Source: an uncultured Oscillospiraceae bacterium
GTDB lineage: Bacteria > Bacillota > Clostridia > Oscillospirales > Oscillospiraceae
Reading direction: 5' to 3'
DNA length: 64,000 bases
Assembly: GCA_905233385.1 (NCBI GenBank)
Contig: CAJOEH010000006.1
Span: forward strand, 93,195-157,194
The position numbers and the translations under genes were made by a program. Under the pieces are notes generated by a model. The model saw only the letters and a program-made list of their open reading frames with translations. It did not search any database and was not told the origin of the DNA. Within the stretch, counting starts at the first letter, position 1, and each line of letters starts with the position of its first letter. Shown piece after piece: positions 24,152-34,100 of the stretch.

Positions 24152-25072
24152 ATGCAGAAACGAATACGCATAATCACAGGATTTCTTGCTGGTGTAATAG
24201 TTATTTCGCTGGCCGCTTGTTCTGCAAGCAAAGAGGAATCAGTGTTCGACGAGATCAAAGAGAGTCAAGCTGCAAAGATGGAATCATATGAAGCGACGCT
24301 GTCTGATCTCCCGGTGTACAGTTACACCTGGAGGATGGCAGAAGCCCTCGATGATTCATCTTATGATGAATACATGCATGATGACGGTCAGCGGTTTCAT
24401 AGTCTTATGTCATTTTCTGAAAAGTTGCGGTCCTCGGAAGAACTTACATTTACACCTTATACAAGCAATCTAGTGGAGCTGCTCAATCTCACGATTCCGG
24501 ATCAATGCATGGTAAACTACGGAACAGAGTTCGCCGGAGAGTCTGTTTATGAAATAGAGGGCGAACCTGCGGTAGCGGCAGAGGCTGTACAGGTGACAGA
24601 AAACTTCTTTGATCTGTTTCCTTTGCAGGTTGCAGAAGGTCGTGGATTCACCGACGATGATTATGACTACCTGGGTAAAGGGAGGATTCCTGTAATTCTC
24701 GGAACGACATACAAAGAAACATTTTCAATTGGTGATACGTTTGAAGGATATTACATTTTTGAACGTTTCACCTTTGAAGTAATAGGTTTTGCGGAAGGCG
24801 GAAGAGCTTTTTACAGCAGCGGCGACCGTATGCCTGTATCATACGATCGTTATATCATTATGCCTTTTGCTTCCATTTCCGAAGATTCTGAAATCAGCCG
24901 GATCATACTACTGCAGCAAATCTGTGGATTGATTACAGATGGGGACGGAAGACAGGAAGCGCTGAATCAAGTTAATGAATTGCTCGCAGAAACCGGTCTG
25001 AAGGATTGGATTGGTCAAATCTATATTACGGACGACAGCTTAAGGACGATTATTCAATATTACTTGAACTAA
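24152..25072 (+). CDS. Lipoprotein resembling the periplasmic part of MacB/FtsX-type permeases
   Basis: The 306-aa protein starts at the ATG at 24152. A signal peptide with lipobox (ISLAACSAS) predicts lipid attachment at Cys and an extracytoplasmic location. The rest has the feel of a MacB-type core domain: VTENFFDLFPLQVAEGRGFT, IPVILGTTYKETFSIGDTFE, FTFEVIGFAEGG. It lacks the four transmembrane helices of a full permease, so it is either a free-standing sensor-like lipoprotein or a truncated permease. It is followed by the acetyltransferase/kinase pair. An in-frame TTG at 24137 is a possible but weaker start. Confidence 0.7.
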   Translation: MQKRIRIITGFLAGVIVISLAACSASKEESVFDEIKESQAAKMESYEATLSDLPVYSYTWRMAEALDDSSYDEYMHDDGQRFHSLMSFSEKLRSSEELTFTPYTSNLVELLNLTIPDQCMVNYGTEFAGESVYEIEGEPAVAAEAVQVTENFFDLFPLQVAEGRGFTDDDYDYLGKGRIPVILGTTYKETFSIGDTFEGYYIFERFTFEVIGFAEGGRAFYSSGDRMPVSYDRYIIMPFASISEDSEISRIILLQQICGLITDGDGRQEALNQVNELLAETGLKDWIGQIYITDDSLRTIIQYYLN

Positions 25073-25170
25073 CCTTCTCAAACAATCTCGGATGTTTAAC
25101 AAATTCCGGTTTACAGAGGCAGGCAAATCATAAACGATCCCGGCAAATCGGGATTGCGGAGGTAAAGAAA

Positions 25171-25809
25171 ATGAAAGACGGAAAGACGCCTGATCCGAAT
25201 ATAATACATCCGATTGCAGGATACGATAAAGAAATATATGTGAAACCGACGATAAAGAATCCGAATATCGTTGTCGGCGACTTTACCTATATCGCCGATT
25301 CGGATTTTGAAAGCCACGTGACGCACTTCTACGAATGGAACGGCGACAAGCTGATCATCGGCAAGTTCTGCCAGATCGCAGCGGGTGTGGAGTTTGTGAT
25401 GAACGGCGCCAATCATCAGATGAACGCGGTTTCGACTTTCCCGTTTTATACGCTTGCGGGTTGGGATATGGCGCCGCCTGCCCCGTCGGATATGCCGCTG
25501 AAGGGCGACACGGTGATCGGCAATGACGTATGGATCGGACAAAACGCCGTTATCCTTCCGGGCGTTCACATAGGCGACGGCGCGATCATCGGCGCAAACA
25601 GCGTGGTCGGAAGCGACGTTGAGCCGTACTCGATCGTGGTCGGCAATCCCGCAAAGTTCTTGCGAAAACGTTTTGGCGACGAATTGATCGAGTTGCTGCT
25701 CAGATTCAGATGGTGGGATAAAAGCGTTGAAGAAATTAACGATTTGATCCCGATACTGACAAACAGCAATTTGGAGAAGGTTGAACAGGAACTGAGGACG
25801 AGAATATGA
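25171..25809 (+). CDS. Vat/CatB-type xenobiotic acetyltransferase (streptogramin A acetyltransferase-like)
   Basis: The 212-aa protein starts at the ATG at 25171 behind GGAGG; the longer upstream frame overlaps the lipoprotein gene and has no ribosome site. It is a left-handed beta-helix hexapeptide-repeat enzyme: IGKFCQIAAGVEFVMNGANH with the catalytic-type His, GDTVIGNDVWIGQNAVILPG, DGAIIGANSVVGSDVEPYSI, and the ending VVGNPAKFLRKRF. It uses acetyl-CoA to acetylate a hydroxyl group on the antibiotic. Length and motifs fit the Vat family best. The true substrate (streptogramin A or chloramphenicol) cannot be settled by sight. It overlaps the next gene by 4 bp. Confidence 0.85.
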   Translation: MKDGKTPDPNIIHPIAGYDKEIYVKPTIKNPNIVVGDFTYIADSDFESHVTHFYEWNGDKLIIGKFCQIAAGVEFVMNGANHQMNAVSTFPFYTLAGWDMAPPAPSDMPLKGDTVIGNDVWIGQNAVILPGVHIGDGAIIGANSVVGSDVEPYSIVVGNPAKFLRKRFGDELIELLLRFRWWDKSVEEINDLIPILTNSNLEKVEQELRTRI

Positions 25810-26327
25810 TAATTCTAATTGCCGGTGCATCCCATACCGGGAAAACGCTTCTGGCACAGAAGATGCTTGAAAAGTATAACTATCCGTATCTGTCAATAGA
25901 TCATCTGAAAATGGGTCTGATCCGCAGCGGCATTACCGGTCTGACACCGGAGGATGACGATGCTCTGACAGAGTACCTGTGGCCTATCGTCCGTGAGATC
26001 GTAAAGACGGCGATTGAGAATCGGCAAAATCTTATCGTTGAAGGCTGCTATATTCCGTTTTGCTGGAGGCGGGATTTTGACGAGCGCTATTTACCGTCGA
26101 TCCGATTCATCTGCCTCGCCATGACCGGGAACTATATTGAGAATCATTTTGTTGAGATCATCGGCCATGAATCGGAAATAGAAGTCAGATTTGCAGATAC
26201 GAATTGCACAAAGGAAGTGCTGAAAGCAGAAAACAGGCGTACGGTTGACGGATTTGAAAGTGCCGGAGAGCAGGTTTTGCTGATCGATTCCAACTATGAA
26301 CAGGCAATAGAAAGAATACTGGACTGA
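25806..26327 (+). CDS. P-loop kinase-like protein
   Basis: The 173-aa protein has Walker A GASHTGKT at residues 7-14. The following SIDHLKMGLIRSGI segment resembles adenylate kinase or 2-phosphoglycerate kinase-type nucleoside/small-molecule kinases. NLIVEGCYIPFCWRRDF (about 75-91) is in the Walker B position, and a lid-like region rich in charged residues follows. The start (ATGA overlap with the acetyltransferase) shows coupling, so the two are one unit. It may phosphorylate a small molecule, possibly the same drug; this is inferred only from pairing with a resistance enzyme. Confidence 0.72.
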   Translation: MIILIAGASHTGKTLLAQKMLEKYNYPYLSIDHLKMGLIRSGITGLTPEDDDALTEYLWPIVREIVKTAIENRQNLIVEGCYIPFCWRRDFDERYLPSIRFICLAMTGNYIENHFVEIIGHESEIEVRFADTNCTKEVLKAENRRTVDGFESAGEQVLLIDSNYEQAIERILD

Positions 26328-26486
26328 AAAAATCGGTTTACAGAGGCAGTAAATGACAAGCGATGCGGTAAATGTATGCATGCAAAGAAACATACTTCGC
26401 CGAACGGCTAATAAACACACTTTGGTTAAAAATCACGCCGTACGGCGAAGTCAGGTGAAAAAGAACAGATTTGCTTCAAAAAAGCT

Positions 26487-26567
26487 GTGCCCGCCGATGA
26501 TGAATCGGCGGGCACGGTTTATGTATCGGTGACTAATCCATCAATCGGTGTTCGTGGTTGCCTTTCA
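26487..26567. repeat. 81-bp direct repeat, left copy
   Basis: It matches 28681-28761 at 79 of 81 positions. It contains the hairpin GTGCCCGCCGAT/ATCGGCGGGCAC and the last codons of the 28727-28972 gene (KGNHEHRLMD in reverse orientation), so it is a copy of that gene's 3' end with its terminator. Confidence 0.9.
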
Positions 26568-26666
26568 TAGCGTTCTGCACCGCAGCACTCACCGCATCAG
26601 GCGACAATTATTTTGACCATCTCTACGGTTTTTTCTGGCGTGGTTAGCCGCAGTTTATTCTTGTTA

Positions 26667-26695
26667 TTGCTTTTTCCCACAGTATTTGATAGAAT
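26667..26695 (+). promoter_or_regulatory. Promoter of the AMP-ligase gene
   Basis: TTGCTT at 26667 and TAGAAT at 26690, spacing 17 bp, place the transcript start at about 26702, exactly at the beginning of the long palindrome. Confidence 0.6.
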
Positions 26696-26700
26696 AATAG

Positions 26701-26856
26701 CGCCAAACAAACCCAAGTGCATATCGTTACAAGCTTGCGCTTTTCTCAGGTAAAAACGCAGGCTCTAATCCGCATGCTTGTAATGGTATGATGGGTTTGT
26801 TTGGCGACAGTGGAGCTGTGCGTTTTTCGGTGCGCAGCTTTGGCTGCGCACTTTTT
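26701..26856 (+). promoter_or_regulatory. Structured leader RNA with attenuator; candidate riboswitch-like element
   Basis: CGCCAAACAAACCCA (26701-26715) pairs perfectly with TGGGTTTGTTTGGCG (26792-26806). Inside it, TTACAAGC pairs with GCTTGTAA, and smaller stems are possible. An intrinsic terminator GTGCGCAGC-TTTG-GCTGCGCAC plus TTTTT (26830-26856) stands 20 nt before the start codon. An aptamer-like domain followed by a terminator before a single gene is the usual layout of a transcription-attenuating leader. No known riboswitch consensus was recognised. Confidence 0.6.
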
Positions 26857-26875
26857 GTTTGTGGGAGGAAGAGAA

Positions 26876-28606
26876 ATGAGTGACAACAACCCCATGACTG
26901 GCTATCCGTCTGTCGACAAACCATGGCTAAAGTACTACAGTGAAGAAGCGATTAATGCTCCGTTGCCAGAATGCACGGTCTATGAGTATCTCTATGAAAA
27001 TAACAAAGCATATCCGGATGATATAGCTATTATCTATCTTGGAAAGAAAATCAACTATCGTGAACTATTTTGGAAGATTGACCAATGCGCAAGCGCGCTG
27101 ATTGCATTGGGCGTTCGTGAAAAAGACATTGTAACAATCGCCCTGCCCAGCATTCCAGAAGCACTGTATCTGGTCTATGCGCTCAACATGATTGGCGCAG
27201 TCTCTAATATGGTCCATCCGCTTGCTGGAGAACAGGAACTGCTCAACTATCTGAACGAAGTAGAGAGCAAGGTTGCGTTTCTGTTTGACGGCACATATCA
27301 GATTATTAAGGACGCCATTCGGGAAACCGCCGTTGAGAGGGCAGTTGTCATTACAGCAGGAGAATCGTTGCCGCTCGGCTTAAAACAGCTATACTTTCTA
27401 AAGAATAAGCGGATTCGTTTCAACACTACTGTGTTTCAAGATTGGAAAACATTTCTTCGGAACGGCAACGCCACAGAAGCGCCCCAGGTGTCAAAGGATG
27501 CGCATACTCTGGCGTTGATTTCCCATACCGGTGGCACCACCGGAGAACCCAAGGGCGTAATGTGCTCGGATTATAACATCAATTCGTTGATTTATCAGTC
27601 TTATTGCTGCTTTAAGCATGAAGAACGTCAGCATGTAGCAGTTGTAGTTCTTCCACCGTTTGTGAATTACAGTTTAATTCAGTCAATGCTGGAAATGCTT
27701 TACCTCGGGTACAAAGTAGTTCTTCTGCCAAAATATGAACCAAATAAAATATGGGATTACTTTGGGAAGTATCAGCCTAATGTTGTTCTGTCAATACCTG
27801 CTTATTGGAAGATGCTGATAAATGACAAGCCAAAAAAAAGAGTGGATCTGTCTTGTTTTGAGCAAATCTATTATGGCGGAGAAGCAATGAGCGAGGAGGC
27901 AGAGAAGGCCGTCAATGAAATACTAAGAAATAGTGGGTCGAACTTGGATTTGCTAAAGGGATTAGGAAGTACAGAATTGATGGCGGTAGCTTCGCAAACA
28001 TATCCGTGGTGTAATGACATAGGAAGTGTTGGCATTCCTCTTGTAAGAATGAATTGCAAAATCGTTGAAATAGGAACATCTGAGGAAGTAACATATTTTG
28101 AACAAGGAGAAATCTGCTTTTCGGGCCCAACGGTTATGATGGGTTATTACCAAAACCAGGAGGCAACCGACCAGATTATTCGCATACATAAAGACGGACT
28201 AAGATGGCTACATACCGGTGATCTCGGATATATGACTAATGACGGCGTTTTGTTTGTTACCGGGCGGATCAAGCGAATCATCATGACGAAGGGAAAGGAT
28301 CAACAGGTAACAAAACTATTTCCAGATAGGATTGAGAAGGTGCTTAATGCACACCCGGCAGTTCGAGTGTGCTGCGTGATTGGTGTTCCCGATGAGCATC
28401 GGATTCATTTGGCAAAAGCTATTGTTGAATTAAATGACGGCTTTGCCCCCTCGGACAAACTGGTGGCGGAGATTCGCACGTTCTGCCAGGGAAAACTTCC
28501 TGAGTATCAAATCCCTGATGAGATTTCCTTTATGGCTGTACTCCCAAGAACAGACCGCGGAAAAATTGATTACCGTGCGTTAGAAAAAGACGATTCGGCA
28601 AAATAG
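26876..28606 (+). CDS. Class I adenylate-forming ligase (acyl-CoA synthetase/AMP-ligase family)
   Basis: The 576-aa protein starts at the ATG at 26876 behind GGGAGGAAGAG; the 26801 start falls inside the leader palindrome. The AMP-binding signature is complete: ISHTGGTTGEPKGVM (the P-loop), a conserved YYGGEAMSEE, LLKGLGSTE, the HTGDLGYM aspartate motif and TGRIKRIIMTKG as the hinge. The C-terminal lysine-bearing LPRTDRGKIDYRALE is the usual end. It activates a carboxylic acid with ATP to the adenylate, then to a thioester. No carrier protein or partner enzyme lies nearby, so the substrate is unknown. It lies in an AT-rich 2.1-kb insert between 81-bp direct repeats and is controlled by its own structured leader. 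Confidence 0.88.
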   Translation: MSDNNPMTGYPSVDKPWLKYYSEEAINAPLPECTVYEYLYENNKAYPDDIAIIYLGKKINYRELFWKIDQCASALIALGVREKDIVTIALPSIPEALYLVYALNMIGAVSNMVHPLAGEQELLNYLNEVESKVAFLFDGTYQIIKDAIRETAVERAVVITAGESLPLGLKQLYFLKNKRIRFNTTVFQDWKTFLRNGNATEAPQVSKDAHTLALISHTGGTTGEPKGVMCSDYNINSLIYQSYCCFKHEERQHVAVVVLPPFVNYSLIQSMLEMLYLGYKVVLLPKYEPNKIWDYFGKYQPNVVLSIPAYWKMLINDKPKKRVDLSCFEQIYYGGEAMSEEAEKAVNEILRNSGSNLDLLKGLGSTELMAVASQTYPWCNDIGSVGIPLVRMNCKIVEIGTSEEVTYFEQGEICFSGPTVMMGYYQNQEATDQIIRIHKDGLRWLHTGDLGYMTNDGVLFVTGRIKRIIMTKGKDQQVTKLFPDRIEKVLNAHPAVRVCCVIGVPDEHRIHLAKAIVELNDGFAPSDKLVAEIRTFCQGKLPEYQIPDEISFMAVLPRTDRGKIDYRALEKDDSAK

Positions 28607-28680
28607 AACTCCATCTCTGCTGAGGAAATGTAGAGCGAATTCTCAGCGAATACTCGTTGAAAGCGAGTGAATAAGCGAAA

Positions 28681-28761
28681 GTGCCCGCCGATGATGAGTC
28701 GGCGGGCACGGTTTATGTATCGGTGACTAATCCATCAATCGGTGTTCGTGATTGCCTTTCA
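28681..28761. repeat. 81-bp direct repeat, right (parental) copy
   Basis: This copy is continuous with the intact gene at 28727-28972 and includes its terminator hairpin (GTGCCCGCCGA/TCGGCGGGCAC, 28681-28710). It is therefore the likely original of the 26487 copy. Confidence 0.9.
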
Positions 28762-28972
28762 GGTAGTCGGGGACGCTGCCGTTGAGAACGTGGTAGGCGT
28801 ACTCCAACGGATTGTTGTAGATCAGCCAGTCCAGCTCGGACCGGTTGGCGATGCTGATGTCATAGAGTTCCTCGACGGCTTCGCAGTCGATCGCGAGCAT
28901 AATGCCGTCGGAAAACGCGGTTTCCACGCAGTTTGTGTCCATATTGTACGCGCAGGAAATGATGCGCTTCAT
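28727..28972 (-). CDS. Small conserved-looking protein of 81 aa (DUF6061-like)
   Basis: It starts at the ATG at 28972 behind AAAGGAGC. The sequence MKRIISCAYNMDTNCVETAF, then SDGIMLAIDCEAVEELYD and RSELDWLIYNNPLEYAYHVL, resembles the short proteins of gut Clostridia filed under DUF6061; function unknown. Acidic, with no signal or membrane segment. Its last 12 codons and terminator are duplicated 2.2 kb to the left. The 222 bp upstream, to 29194, carry a second fragment of the AbrB coding sequence (CCTCGCGGATACG near 29146) and no other gene. Confidence 0.72.
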   Translation of the reverse strand: MKRIISCAYNMDTNCVETAFSDGIMLAIDCEAVEELYDISIANRSELDWLIYNNPLEYAYHVLNGSVPDYLKGNHEHRLMD

Positions 28973-29194
28973 GGTTTTTGCTCCTTTCATAACTTTTTGC
29001 AGATAAAACACTGGGCAGAAATGGAAAGCACAAGTTTTTCGGCGGGATTTTTCGGTGCCGTTGCTGAAAACATTGAGAGAGTGAGAAATCGGCGCAAAGC
29101 GTTGCGGCGCAAGGGCTTGCGAGGGTTTTCACGCGGCGAAGCACCCCTCGCGGATACGTACGGAACATGAGCCGTCGATCGGCACTATGTACAA

Positions 29195-29368
29195 TTACCA
29201 GCCCTCGCGCTTGGCTAAATCTAACAAAGAGAAACAGAAAATCTCGGCGTTTTTCAATGTTGTCAGGTGCGGGTCACCCTCGCGGATACGCAGGGTGCGG
29301 CGGATCTCCTTGGGGATCACGACACGGCCTAAGTCGTCAATGCGCCTGACAATTCCGGTTGCTTTCAT
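29195..29368 (-). pseudogene. AbrB/SpoVT-type regulator fragment, copy 1
   Basis: From the ATG at 29368 the frame reads MKATGIVRRIDDLGRVVIPK, EIRRTLRIREGDP: the start of an AbrB-type swapped-hairpin DNA-binding domain. After 33 codons it runs into unrelated residues (HLTTLKNAEIFCF) and stops at codon 58. AbrB domains need about 45-50 residues and usually more C-terminal sequence, so this copy is probably inactive. The ribosome site (GGAGAG) and upstream promoter-like DNA are kept, and the same upstream DNA plus the first 11 codons are repeated at 38.0 kb. Confidence 0.75.
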
Positions 29369-29461
29369 ATCTCAAACTCTCCTTTCTGATCTTTCTTGCG
29401 TTTCTATTGTCTGCAAACAAAGGGGAATTATGCAACCGCACGGCGTTTTCGGAAAAAGCGC

Positions 29462-29487
29462 ACGAGGCGCTTTCGCGCCTCGTTTTT
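29462..29487 (+). terminator. Terminator-like hairpin
   Basis: ACGAGGCGC-TTT-CGCGCCTCGT followed by TTTT. It stands in the 386-bp gene-free stretch 29369-29754 and isolates gdhA from upstream transcription. Confidence 0.6.
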
Positions 29488-29667
29488 CGCGCGGGAGAAT
29501 AGTTTGGAATGTTTACAAGTATTGCACCGCACCGCGCAGCTTCAGCAAGGAAATTGCCAATATAATACTATAATAAAGTGTACAGCAATCATCGAATTGC
29601 CATCAAAATCTGATCGTTCAATGCAGGGGATATGTCAATAACTAACGAAGTTTTGCCGGATATCTAA

Positions 29668-31089
<1,422 letters not shown>

Positions 31090-31103
31090 AAATTTGGATT
31101 ATC

Positions 31104-31137
31104 AAAAACTCCGGCATTGAGAAATGCCGGAGTTTTT
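31104..31137 (+). terminator. gdhA terminator
   Basis: AAAAACTCCGGCAT-TGAGAA-ATGCCGGAGTTTTT, a 14-bp perfect stem with T-run. Confidence 0.92.
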
Positions 31138-31174
31138 GATATAATAAATTGATAAATTATGCGGAGGGGATCCT

Positions 31175-34100
31175 ATGCTCTATCAATCCTTACAGGAACG
31201 GCTGTCTTCCGGCATATTGCAGGAAGACGGCCTTTCGCAGCGTTCCTTGAAGCGCCTGCTGAAGGAAACGGAGTTCTTCGCCAACCTGCCGAAGCAGCTG
31301 CCGCAGACGCGGACGGTCTGCGCCGAGGTGCTTGCATGGTGCCTGCCGGTAATGGATCGACTCTGGCCCGCGCCGGAACAGGGCTGGCTGCGCGAATGCT
31401 ATGACGAGCTTTCACACCGCCTCTATCCCGACCCGCAGCGTGCCGCGATGCCGAAAGCGCAGCGGCAGGCGCTGGATTTCTTCGTCACGGTGCTGTCGTG
31501 GTTCCTTGAAAAGGAAGCGGATCGGTTCCCCTACGATCCGCTGACGGACGTCCCCTCCGTGACCGAAACAGAACTGGCCGACAGCCTGATCGGCGAGGAA
31601 TACCGCCGCTGGCAGGACGCGATCCGAACGGCGCATTTCGTCGCCCTCATGCGGATCGGGCGGGAGATCATGCCCTTCGATCCCGCCTCGCATACGATCG
31701 GCGTGCACCATCTGGCGCTCCATATCGCGCGGCAGGCGGCGCAGGCCGGTCTGCCGGTGGATATCCCGATGGTCGGCGCGGCATCGCTCAGCCACGATAT
31801 CGGCAAATTCGGCTGCCGCGGCGACGACGCCCGGCGCATTCCGTATCTGCATTACTACTACACCTATCAATGGCTGGAGCGGCAGGGCCTGCCGAAGATC
31901 GCCCATATCGCGGCGAATCACTCCACCTGGGATCTGGAATTTGAGAATCTGACGCTGGAATCGCTGCTGCTCATCTACGCGGACTTCCGCGTCCGCGGGA
32001 CGCGGGAAAACGGCGTCGAGACCGTGAAGATCTACACGCTGGCGGAGTCCTACGACATGATCCTTTCCAAGCTATTCGACGTGACGCCGGAAAAGAAGCG
32101 CCGCTATCAGACGGTCTATACCAAGCTGGCGGACTTCGAGCGGATGCTGCTCAGCCACGGCGTCTGCACCGCGCCGGACAGCGCAGAGATGCTGCCCGCC
32201 GCGCCGCAGCACCCCGCGCTGCTCGGCGAGAACGAACTGCCCGGCGCTCTGTCGGACCGGATGTTCGAGAACAACATCCGCCTGATGTACATGATCACGA
32301 AGGACGTGACCTTCGGTCAGATGCTCGAGCAGGCGCGCGGCGAGAAGAACCTGCACCGCATCCGCACCTATCTGCGCGTGTTCGAGGAGTACAATACCTA
32401 CATGACCGGCCAGAACAAGCGCCGGACGCTCGCGCTGCTCTATGAACTGTTGACGCATCATCAGGGCGACGTGCGCCGCCGCAGCGCCATGATCATGGGA
32501 CAGATCCTCGCGAACAGCGGCCCCAAGTACCGCAAGGAGCTGCCCGCTTCCGCGCCCGTCACCGCCATGGTGCCGGCGACCGCGGCGTTTCTGGAGGAGG
32601 CCATGCAGCTCTGGGAACGGTATATGGATATGTGCCTGCACCCCGATCACAAGATCGCCGCCAAGCACGCCCTGCGCATCTCCAATTCCCTGAAAATCAT
32701 CGTCGCGAGTCTCGTGAAGAACTGCGACGCCCACGAGGTGCAGCACTTCCTCGACCCCCTGTTCGACCGTCTGCCGGATGCGAAAGGGGAGGCGCTGTTC
32801 GCCCTCGTGGACACGTTCCATTATATCCCGCCGGAGTTTCTGAACGGTGAGCGGATCGGGACGCTGCTGACGCAGTTCATCCGTCTCCTGCCTGCGGAGG
32901 AGCCGCTGGCGGTCTTAGTTCTGCGGCGGCTGGACAAGCTTGCGCCGTATCTGAACGAAGAACAGACGGCGCAGCTCCGCACGGCTGTGGAGACCCTGCC
33001 GGATAGGAAGAGCTTCGCGGCGGATTTCGTCGAAAACCGTATTCGCCGCCGGCTGGGTCTGCAAACCAAGCCGCTTGCGATGTCCGTGGCGCAGATCTAC
33101 CTCTCCAACCTGAAAAACGCCGTGCACTGGATGGTCAAACTCACGCAGATCGACGCGCTGACGGACGATCTGACCGAGCACCCGGAGCACGCCTTCCATA
33201 CCGCGATGCACCTGTCGAACCTCTTGTGCGTCAGCGAGCACCTGCCGGTGCGCGAGCGCGCCGGACGCGCCCTGCTGCAGATGCAGGACCGGCTGACCGT
33301 CGAGGAGCAGAACGAGATCATCGTCGACCTCCTGCGCGAGCTGGAGACCGGACAGGACGAGATTTCCGCCTACATCCCGCGCTATCTCGGCGTGATGATC
33401 GCGCGGCTGCCCGCGAAGGAGCTCAACGAGTGCCTCGAATTCTTAGAGGGGCATATCCGCCAGTCCTCCGCGCGGACGGCGGCCGCGTGCCTGTCCACGG
33501 TGAGCCGCCTGCTGGAGGCGCTGTCAGAGCCGTCCTGCGAGCAGACCGACCGTCTTCTGGGTCTGCTGCTCGCCGGCGTGAGCCACTATGACGACACGAT
33601 CCACGACACCGCGCTGACCGTCCTCTGCGAGGACGTGCTGGCGAACGAGCGGATCCCGAAGGAGATTCGGCGCGGCTACTATTTCCGTGCCGGAAAGAAG
33701 CTCCTGACCCTGCTCTCCGAGCCGCGCGACGGCCGCTTCACCTTCTTCACCATGGCGGCGATGCTCAATCGCGTCTACCGCTTCTTAGTCGAGTGCCGCG
33801 TCGACGGAACGAGCTTCCTCCTGCCGGAGGCGAAGCCCGTGGCCTTCTTCCCGGGCACCTTCGATCCCTTCTCCGCGGGGCATAAGCGCGTCGTGGAGGA
33901 GATCCTCGCGCGCGGCTTCGAGGTCTATCTCGCGATCGACGAGTTCTCCTGGAGCAAGCTGGCGATCCCGAAGCTCCTGCGGCGGCAGATCGCCTCCATG
34001 AGCGTGGCGGACCGCATGGACGTCTATCTGTTCCCGGACGAGATCCCGATCAACATCGCCTATCCGTCCGATCTTAAGCAGCTTCGCGCCCTGTTCTCGA

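Noticed and set aside
26701..26806. T-box or other named riboswitch
   Set aside because: No specifier/T-box sequence or other consensus could be matched, so only a generic structured leader is claimed.
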